This document shows positions 58,839 through 64,000 of a DNA stretch of 64,000 bases, piece by piece. The stretch's first letter is position 1. Each line of letters begins with the position of its first letter. The DNA comes from Pedobacter cryotolerans (GTDB lineage: Bacteria; Bacteroidota; Bacteroidia; Sphingobacteriales; Sphingobacteriaceae): positions 434,001 to 498,000 of the forward strand of contig NZ_SWBO01000003.1 in the NCBI RefSeq assembly GCF_005116475.1. Direction: 5' to 3'. The translations under genes were made by a program, and so were the position numbers. A model generated the notes under the pieces. It had not been told where the DNA came from. It did not search any database and was given only the letters and a program-made list of their open reading frames with translations.

Positions 58839-59956
58839 TTACAAGGGTTTTAGAAAACAAATTAAAAGAAAAGCTATTTAAGGGCAAGACTATTATATTA
58901 ATTGGCCCAAGACAAGTAGGTAAGACAACGCTATTACAAAAAGTGTTAGATGCCAAACATTTTCTTTTTTTAGATGGCGATGATCCTCTAGTTCGTAGCA
59001 AATTAACAGATCCTAACGTCAAGGAAATTGAGGCTATTATTGGAAACTCAAAAATACTATTTATTGATGAAGCGCAGCGTATTGATAATATTGGATTAAC
59101 CGCAAAGATAATTCATGATAGGTTTAAGGAAGTTCAGTTAATAATGAGTGGTTCATCGGCATTTGAGCTTAGAAATAAAACGAGCGAGTCTTTAACTGGG
59201 CGCAAATGGGAATATCATTTATATCCTATATCATACGAGGAGTTAGAAAAATCTTCTGATTATATAAGTGCTAGTAGAGATTTGGAACAACGTTTAATTT
59301 ATGGTTTTTATCCAGATGTAATTAATAACCCAGGCCAAGAAAGAGATATTTTAAACGAAATCAGTGAAAGCTATTTATTTAGAGATATTTTGGCATACGG
59401 TAATATTAAAAAACCCGATGTGTTGGAGAAAATACTAAGAGCATTGGCTTTCCAAGTAGGAAATGAAGTAAGCTACAACGAAATTGCACAATTAATTGGT
59501 GTAGATAAAAATACTGTTGCTAGCTATATTTACCTCCTAACATTGTCTTATGTTATTTATCCAATCACATCATTTAGCCGAAATTTACGTAATGAAATAA
59601 AGACTAATCAGAAAATATATTTTTATGATAATGGAATAAGAAATGCTTTGATACAGAACTTTAATCCGTTGGAATTACGTAATGATGTGGGTGCTTTGTG
59701 GGAGAATTTTTTGATTACAGAAAGGATCAAAAGAAACGAGTATCACCGAATATATGCAAACAATTATTTCTGGCGCACTAAACAACAACAAGAAATTGAT
59801 TATGTAGAAGAAATGAACGGAAAAATCTATGGTTTCGAATTTAAATGGAATCCTAAAGCTAAATTTAAAATTCCATCAAGTTTTGTTAATAGCTACCAAG
59901 CTGAAGTAAAAATTATTACTAGAGAGAATTTTAGAGAATTTGTTGGTCTTTGGTAG
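58835..59956 (+). CDS. AAA ATPase with DUF4143 domain
   Basis: A 373-residue protein of the AAA_14/DUF4143 family. Walker A GPRQVGKT at 24-31, Walker B ILFIDEAQRI with Asp78-Glu79, LIMSGSSAFELRNKTSESLTGR (sensor/arginine region), a winged-helix-like middle (NEVSYNEIAQLIGVDKNTVASYIYLL) and a C-terminal nuclease-like DUF4143 domain (LWENFLITER, YFWRTKQQQEIDYVEE, YGFEFKW), whose E-D..E-x-K residues resemble a PD-(D/E)XK site. Function is not established; suggested roles are in DNA transactions or toxin-like systems. The ATG at 58835 is used; a TTG at 58826 is in frame. Confidence 0.85.
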   Translation: MITRVLENKLKEKLFKGKTIILIGPRQVGKTTLLQKVLDAKHFLFLDGDDPLVRSKLTDPNVKEIEAIIGNSKILFIDEAQRIDNIGLTAKIIHDRFKEVQLIMSGSSAFELRNKTSESLTGRKWEYHLYPISYEELEKSSDYISASRDLEQRLIYGFYPDVINNPGQERDILNEISESYLFRDILAYGNIKKPDVLEKILRALAFQVGNEVSYNEIAQLIGVDKNTVASYIYLLTLSYVIYPITSFSRNLRNEIKTNQKIYFYDNGIRNALIQNFNPLELRNDVGALWENFLITERIKRNEYHRIYANNYFWRTKQQQEIDYVEEMNGKIYGFEFKWNPKAKFKIPSSFVNSYQAEVKIITRENFREFVGLW

Positions 59957-59995
59957 ATTACTTGTTAATCGTAACATAATTCCTATTTTTACGGA

Positions 59996-60331
59996 ATGGA
60001 AGAGATTACATGGCATGATTTCGAGAAAATAGAATTAAGAGCTGGTACAATATTCGAAGTTTTTGATTTTCCAGAAGCTAAAAAGCCCGCCTACAAAGTA
60101 AAAGTTGATTTTGGTGAATTCGGAATTAAAATGAGCAGCGCTCAAATCACCAAACATTATACAAAAGAAGAACTAATCGGCAAGCAAATTGTTGGTGTAA
60201 TTAACTTCGCTAAAAAACAAATTGGCAAGTTTATGAGCGAGTTTTTGGTTACAGGTTTTGCTGATGAAAATGGCGATATTGTGCTATCAACAATTGATAA
60301 AAAAGTGCCAAATGGGACTAAGTTGATATAA
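59996..60331 (+). CDS. CsaA-type tRNA-binding domain protein
   Basis: A 111-residue stand-alone tRNA-binding OB-fold (Trbp111/CsaA type). Signature ITWHDFEKIELRAGTIFEVFDFPEAKKPAYKVKVDFGEFGIKMSSAQITKHYTKEELIGKQIVGVINF, with the final FLVTGFADENGDIVLSTIDKKVPNGTKLI typical of CsaA. In B. subtilis CsaA has chaperone and tRNA-binding activity as a dimer. Cytoplasmic. A TATTTTTA box (59984-59991) lies 4 bp before the ATG. Confidence 0.9.
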   Translation: MEEITWHDFEKIELRAGTIFEVFDFPEAKKPAYKVKVDFGEFGIKMSSAQITKHYTKEELIGKQIVGVINFAKKQIGKFMSEFLVTGFADENGDIVLSTIDKKVPNGTKLI

Positions 60332-60348
60332 TTTTTTGTTTTTAATGT

Positions 60349-60413
60349 CTGTCTGAGCGTAGTCGGAGACTTAAAAAATAATCTCCACTCCTTCGACTAC
60401 GCTCAGGATGACA
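60349..60413. repeat. inverted pair of TCTGAGCGTAGTCGGAGA / TTCGACTACGCTCAGGATGACA arms
   Basis: TCTGAGCGTAGTCGGAGA (60352-60369) and TCCTTCGACTACGCTCAGGA (about 60389-60408) are imperfect inverted copies around an AT-rich centre. It separates csaA-like and tadA genes. Confidence 0.65.
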
Positions 60414-60435
60414 CGAACTTTATCTAAAATCAAAA

Positions 60436-60909
60436 ATGTCTTTCTATAACTTCGAAGAGCAAAAAGATACTACACAAGAAGATGAACATTTTATGCGTTT
60501 GGCTTTAAATGAGGCTAAAAAAGCGTATGATGCTCAAGAAATCCCGATAGGTGCAATTGTGGTTTGCCAAGGCAAGATTATTGGCCGAGGATACAATTTA
60601 ACCGAGCAATTAAATGATGTAACTGCGCATGCAGAAATGCAGGCTTTTACCGCAGCCGCACAAACTATTGGTGGTAAATATTTAAAAGATTGTACGCTGT
60701 ATGTAACTATAGAACCTTGTATAATGTGTGCCGGTGCCAGTTATTGGACGCAAATTAGCCGAATAGTTTATGGCGCTAGTGAGGAGAAAAGGGGATTTAC
60801 AAAGATCAATCAAAACCTTTTGCATCCTAAAACGTTGTTAAAAGGAGGAGTTTTAAGTGCCGAATGCGGTGCGTTAATGACTACTTTCTTTCTAAATAAA
60901 CGCAAATAA
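60436..60909 (+). CDS. tadA: tRNA adenosine(34) deaminase
   Basis: A 157-residue zinc deaminase. Zinc and catalytic motif H65-A-E67 in TAHAEMQAF, PCIMC with Cys95 and Cys98 in TIEPCIMCAGASYWTQI, and an N-terminal MRLALNEAKKAYDAQEIPIGAIVV. This matches TadA, which converts A34 to inosine in tRNA-Arg(ACG). The related guanine deaminases lack the EIPIGAIVV start, so TadA is the better call. Confidence 0.9.
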   Translation: MSFYNFEEQKDTTQEDEHFMRLALNEAKKAYDAQEIPIGAIVVCQGKIIGRGYNLTEQLNDVTAHAEMQAFTAAAQTIGGKYLKDCTLYVTIEPCIMCAGASYWTQISRIVYGASEEKRGFTKINQNLLHPKTLLKGGVLSAECGALMTTFFLNKRK

Positions 60910-60948
60910 AGTTGACAAAGAATTGAATAAAACTTAACCTTTCTCTGT

Positions 60949-60956
60949 TATATTTG
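60949..60956 (+). promoter_or_regulatory. -7 box of sodB
   Basis: TATATTTG, an exact TAnnTTTG match, 36 bp upstream of the ATG of the superoxide dismutase gene. No clear -33 element. Confidence 0.5.
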
Positions 60957-60992
60957 TACATTAACATTTTATAAAAACTTAAATAAATAATT

Positions 60993-61601
60993 ATGGCTTT
61001 TGAATTACCTGCGTTAGCATACGCAACAGACGCATTAGAACCACATATCGATAAAACTACGATGGAAATTCACCATGGAAAACACCATCAAGCTTATGTT
61101 ACCAACTTAAATAAAGCGCTAGAAGGCAAGCCAGAAGCAAATTCTAGCATCGAAGATATTGTAAAAAATATTTCAAAATATCCAGCTGCTGTTCGTAACA
61201 ATGGCGGTGGTCATTTTAATCACTCTTTATTTTGGACGGTTTTAGGACCAAATAAAGGTGGCGAGCCAACAGGAGATTTAGCGAAAGCCATTAATGAAAC
61301 ATTTGGTTCATTTGCTGAATTAAAAACTAAATTACAAGATGCTGGAGCAACTCGTTTTGGTTCTGGTTGGGCTTGGTTATCTGTTGGTGAGGATAAAAAA
61401 TTAGTAGTATCATCTACTCCAAATCAAGATAACCCATTAATGGATGTTGCTGAAGTAAAAGGCACACCAATTTTTGGTATTGATGTTTGGGAACATGCTT
61501 ACTATTTAAAGTATCAAAATAAACGCCCTGATTATTTAGCAGCAATTTGGAACGTTGTAAACTGGGATGCAGTAGCAGAACGCTATAAAAAAGCATTATA
61601 G
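60993..61601 (+). CDS. sodB: Fe/Mn superoxide dismutase
   Basis: A 202-residue Fe/Mn-type superoxide dismutase. Metal ligands: His27 in [11 protein letters not shown], His77 in HFNHSLFW, Asp164 and His168 in [26 protein letters not shown]. Gly/Gln residues that distinguish Fe from Mn enzymes were not resolved with certainty, so metal use (iron, manganese or cambialistic) is open. No signal peptide, thus cytoplasmic. A clean promoter box and terminator make it monocistronic. OxyR lies about 1 kb downstream. Confidence 0.94.
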   Translation: MAFELPALAYATDALEPHIDKTTMEIHHGKHHQAYVTNLNKALEGKPEANSSIEDIVKNISKYPAAVRNNGGGHFNHSLFWTVLGPNKGGEPTGDLAKAINETFGSFAELKTKLQDAGATRFGSGWAWLSVGEDKKLVVSSTPNQDNPLMDVAEVKGTPIFGIDVWEHAYYLKYQNKRPDYLAAIWNVVNWDAVAERYKKAL

Positions 61602-61622
61602 TTTTTTAAAGCAAAATATTTT

Positions 61623-61659
61623 AAGGCTTATAGGTATTTATCTATAAGCCTTATTTTTT
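61623..61659 (+). terminator. terminator of sodB
   Basis: A perfect 11-bp stem AAGGCTTATAG / CTATAAGCCTT with an 8-nt loop, followed by ATTTTTTG. It lies 22 bp after the stop codon. Confidence 0.9.
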
Positions 61660-61738
61660 GTGATATATTTCATAAATTTGAATTGTTAACACACAAAAAT
61701 TAACTTGTGGACGTTTTTTTTTATTAAAAGGAGATAGA

Positions 61739-62176
61739 ATGAAGAGATTGATTTTGATGGTTTTGATGGTAATGGGTTTAGGTTTTGTGAGTAATGCTCA
61801 AAAAATTCCAACTTCAGAAGAGATTGCGAAAAAAAATGTTGATGAAATGGAAAAGCGCTTGAAACTTACGCCAACGCAAAAAAGTGTAATTTACAATTAT
61901 GCTTTTGATATGGCTAAAGAGCAATTGGATTTGTATAAAAAACAGCAGGCAGGAACTTACAGAAATGAAGATGAGACAAGGATTTTTAGGCTCATGAACG
62001 AGATGAATAAAAACATCAAAAATGTACTAAAGCCAGATCAAATTGATGAATTTAACAAACTTACTGAAGAGCGATTGAGCGGTGTTGATCCAAAAAAGAA
62101 GAAAAAGAAAAAAAAGGGAGAAGAAGAAGAGAAGATAGTAGGTATTGAAGGTTTAAGAGGAGCCACTAACAATTAA
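61739..62176 (+). CDS. small exported protein of unknown function
   Basis: A 145-residue protein with a signal peptide (MKRLILMVLMVMGLGFVSNAQ). The mature part is a charged helix (EEIAKKNVDEMEKRLKLTPTQKSVIYNYAFDMAKEQLDLYKKQQAG, IFRLMNEMNKNIKNVLKPDQIDEFNKLTEERL) reminiscent of Spy/CpxP-type periplasmic helical proteins, whose LTPxQ motif is present. It ends in a poly-Lys/Glu tail. The ATG is preceded by AAAGGAG (61727-61733), one of the few good Shine-Dalgarno sequences here. It is 4 bp upstream of the next gene, so cotranscribed. Confidence 0.8.
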   Translation: MKRLILMVLMVMGLGFVSNAQKIPTSEEIAKKNVDEMEKRLKLTPTQKSVIYNYAFDMAKEQLDLYKKQQAGTYRNEDETRIFRLMNEMNKNIKNVLKPDQIDEFNKLTEERLSGVDPKKKKKKKKGEEEEKIVGIEGLRGATNN

Positions 62177-62180
62177 TTAA

Positions 62181-62558
62181 ATGAGTTTGGTAGCATTAGA
62201 TTTTTTGCTTACCATTTTTCACCTGTTCATTATCGGTTTTAATCTTTTAGGGTGGGTTTTCAAACCAACCAAAAAACTCCATTTTTATTTCGCCATGCTT
62301 ACCCTATTTTGTTGGGTTGTACTGGGTATTTGGTATGGGATAGGCTATTGCCCAATTACAGATTGGCAATGGAACATTAAAGCCCAATTAGGCGAACAAG
62401 ATTTACCAGCATCCTTTATTAAATACTGTACAGATAGATTTATAGGCCTAAATATTAATGCGGATTTAATTGATGCTTTAACTCTATTATTTTTCTTGAT
62501 GGCAATCATTGCATCTATTAAAGTTAACTTTTACAAAACAAAGCTTAAACCCCAATAA
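62181..62558 (+). CDS. DUF2784 membrane protein
   Basis: A 125-residue protein of the DUF2784 family, with three membrane segments (about 3-24, 36-55, 98-117) and the family pattern of GFNLLGWVFKP..KLHFYFAMLTLFCWVVLGIWYGIGYCPITDWQW. Function unknown. It follows the Spy-like gene after 4 bp and its 3' end overlaps the convergent oxyR gene by 14 bp. Confidence 0.85.
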   Translation: MSLVALDFLLTIFHLFIIGFNLLGWVFKPTKKLHFYFAMLTLFCWVVLGIWYGIGYCPITDWQWNIKAQLGEQDLPASFIKYCTDRFIGLNINADLIDALTLLFFLMAIIASIKVNFYKTKLKPQ

Positions 62559-63477
62559 CATCCTTCTTTTTACGCTGTTTCATGTTTTTGGGTATGATGG
62601 CTAATATTTCTTCCCTCAAAGCATTTAGCATTCTTTTTTTAATAAAGTTTTTATGCGTAACTAAACTAATTTCTCTTACAGGTTCTGGCGATTTAAAGTA
62701 ACGAACTTTACTTAGCTGTTTAGCTGATAAATCTGTTAAGGCTAGTTCAGGCAGTAATGTTGCCCCATCATTTACATCAACCATTCTAATTAATGTTTCT
62801 ACGCTGCCTGTGTTATAAGTTAATGATTGTAAGCGATTGTTCTTTGTAGATCTGCAAATATTAAGCACCTGCGTTCGCATACAATGTCCTTCATTCAATA
62901 ACCAAATATTTTCATCCTCTAAATCATTTGCATCAATAGTTTTTTTCTTGTAGAGTTTACTGTTTTTACTGATATAGCTAACAAAGTTTTCATAATAAAC
63001 TGGTGTTTCACTAATATGCTGATCGACTAGAGGAGTAGCTAAAATGCCACAATCAATCACTCCTGTTTTTAAATGATGAACAATGTCTTCTGTAGTATAC
63101 TCCCAAATTAGCAGTTTTAGTTCTGGATATTTTTCAAGCATAGCCGAAATCACCTTTGGTAATAAATAAGGTGCTATAGTTGGTATAATACCAATTCGTA
63201 ATTCGCCAATAACATCTTGCTGCTGACTGCTAATAATTTCTTTGATTTTTTTATTCTCTTGCAATACAATCCTTGCCTGGGCAATCACCTGCATTCCAAT
63301 TTCTGTCGGAATAATCGGTTGTTTACTCCTATCAAAAATTTTAACGTTTAAAAATTCTTCTAATTTTTGCACTTGCATACTTAGCGTAGGCTGTGTAACA
63401 AAGCACTTTTCTGCCGCACTTACAAAACTTCTGTAGGTGTCTACAGCAACAATATATTCTAACTGAACTAAAGTCAT
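62545..63477 (-). CDS. oxyR: OxyR-type LysR transcriptional regulator
   Basis: A 310-residue LysR regulator. The DNA-binding helix-turn-helix is at about 2-60 (LVQLEYIVAVDTYRSFVSAAEKCFVTQPTLSMQVQKLEEFL). The effector domain contains both peroxide-sensing cysteines, Cys199 and Cys208 (EGHCMRTQVLNIC), at the same spacing and numbering as in E. coli OxyR, so it is expected to sense hydrogen peroxide by disulfide formation. It is convergent with the DUF2784 gene and divergent from an exported protein gene; a -7 box lies 25 bp upstream of its start. Confidence 0.92.
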   Translation of the reverse strand: MTLVQLEYIVAVDTYRSFVSAAEKCFVTQPTLSMQVQKLEEFLNVKIFDRSKQPIIPTEIGMQVIAQARIVLQENKKIKEIISSQQQDVIGELRIGIIPTIAPYLLPKVISAMLEKYPELKLLIWEYTTEDIVHHLKTGVIDCGILATPLVDQHISETPVYYENFVSYISKNSKLYKKKTIDANDLEDENIWLLNEGHCMRTQVLNICRSTKNNRLQSLTYNTGSVETLIRMVDVNDGATLLPELALTDLSAKQLSKVRYFKSPEPVREISLVTHKNFIKKRMLNALREEILAIIPKNMKQRKKKDVIGV

Positions 63478-63501
63478 ATAGTTTAAGTTGATAATGATTT
63501 A

Positions 63502-63509
63502 CAAAGTTA
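63502..63509 (-). promoter_or_regulatory. -7 box of oxyR
   Basis: TAACTTTG on the minus strand, an exact TAnnTTTG match. A TTTC at the right distance upstream could be a weak -33 element. The 202-bp divergent interval also holds the promoter of the gene at 63680. Confidence 0.5.
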
Positions 63510-63679
63510 TCGATTTTAACGATTGAAACTATATTAATTTTTGATATGCAAAAGCTACAAAAGAGCCAATTTAGATGTTTAAACACATTTTTAAAAAATT
63601 GAAATAAATGTTTCCTTGGATTTTGACTAAAAAAAATGTTTAACTTTAAAAAATAATTAACTTACGTTGAGGTTAAAGA

Positions 63680-64000
63680 ATGAAAGCGCTTAGATTTTTG
63701 TTAAATACAATTTTAGTTTTATCAGTAAGTATTGGTTGTATAAACGCTCAAACCAACTTTGATGAAACTATTGATCAAAAAATGGATGCTTTTGTCAATG
63801 AAAAACTACTGTTTCCACAATATTTTAATATTATTCTGCCTAGTAATAACTTACAGAGTGTATCTACCCCATCTGGCTGGGGCGGAGGGAATAATGCCTA
63901 TGCATATTTGGTAGTTGGCGGTATCTTCCCAGCTTTATATGCAGATCCAGAAAAAGCGGATTTAATTAGCACAGCAGGCGTTAGTGTTGGCAATCCGGTA
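63680..64000 (+). CDS. exported protein of unknown function, 3' end outside window
   Basis: The first 107 codons of a gene that runs off the window. It begins with a signal peptide (MKALRFLLNTILVLSVSIGC, then INAQ), so it is exported; the Cys of SIGC could also make it a lipoprotein, though the ...NAQ ending fits signal peptidase I better. The mature part (FDETIDQKMDAFVNEKLLFP, then SGWGGGNNAYAYLVVGGIFP) is not recognised. GAGG at 63669-63672 is a weak ribosome-binding candidate. It is divergent from oxyR, so peroxide control is possible but untested. Confidence 0.7.
   Translation, partial: MKALRFLLNTILVLSVSIGCINAQTNFDETIDQKMDAFVNEKLLFPQYFNIILPSNNLQSVSTPSGWGGGNNAYAYLVVGGIFPALYADPEKADLISTAGVSVGNPV

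Noticed and set aside
1..64000. tRNA or rRNA genes
   Set aside because: No TTC-loop consensus with matching stems and no conserved rRNA segments were seen by eye on either strand; a tRNAscan run would settle this.

Overview
The window is a chromosomal stretch from a member of the Bacteroidota, most likely Sphingobacteriaceae (Pedobacter-like). This rests on low GC, -7 promoter boxes of the form TAnnTTTG, few Shine-Dalgarno sequences, carboxypeptidase-regulatory/TonB-type beta-barrel proteins, DUF4394/DUF6249/DUF4097 families, lipoproteins, and many short palindromic intergenic repeats. The genus is inferred from gene content and was not tested by alignment. No rRNA, tRNA, prophage or complete insertion sequence was recognised.

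Layout. 1-5.3 kb: an M28 peptidase cut by the window edge, an old-yellow-enzyme reductase, a duplicated DUF4394 lipoprotein, a 0.7-kb repeat-rich gap, and the pyruvate dehydrogenase E1 beta gene. 5.4-16.5 kb: VOC and GNAT enzymes, a REP-associated tyrosine transposase (RAYT) beside REP hairpins and a 72-bp tandem array, an AddAB-like helicase-nuclease pair, a DUF559 endonuclease bracketed and interrupted by copies of one palindromic repeat, TcdA, a TatD nuclease and a thioredoxin-like protein. 16.6-25.5 kb: GH3 glycosidase, a beta-barrel protein, L,D-transpeptidase, DUF6249 protein, thioesterase, DinB protein, a sensor kinase, glutamyl-tRNA synthetase and a zinc peptidase. 25.6-32.5 kb: a six-gene signalling cassette (response regulator-kinase, large CHASE3 hybrid kinase with three receiver domains, receiver, CheR, CheB, receiver) without chemoreceptors or CheA/CheW. 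33-41.5 kb: outer-membrane beta-barrel protein, M49-like peptidase, amidase lipoprotein, glutaminyl-tRNA synthetase, a free B12-binding domain with an enoyl-CoA hydratase. 41.8-45.5 kb: an NtrC-type regulator, then an AI-2E/YtxH/holin-like membrane set. 45.7-51.8 kb: aspartyl-tRNA synthetase, a HigBA toxin-antitoxin pair, an ECF sigma/anti-sigma/adhesin-like operon with its own apparent ECF promoter, and TerC. 52-64 kb: a thioredoxin-reductase-like flavoprotein, nucleoid-associated protein, MHS-type transporter with a small membrane partner, bestrophin, rRNA methyltransferase, AAA/DUF4143 ATPase, CsaA, TadA, superoxide dismutase, two small proteins, OxyR and an unknown exported protein cut by the window end.

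How it works together. Most genes are housekeeping or envelope functions in short transcription units separated by hairpin terminators. Clear functional groups are the AddAB repair pair, the two-component/CheBR cassette, the ECF operon with its autoregulatory promoter, and a loose oxidative-stress neighbourhood (SodB and OxyR, the latter with both redox cysteines).

The least ordinary features are repetitive: at least eight families of intergenic palindromes, a RAYT next to its probable REP substrate and a higher-order tandem array, and a DUF559 nuclease gene whose reading frame runs through a repeat that also flanks it on both sides.
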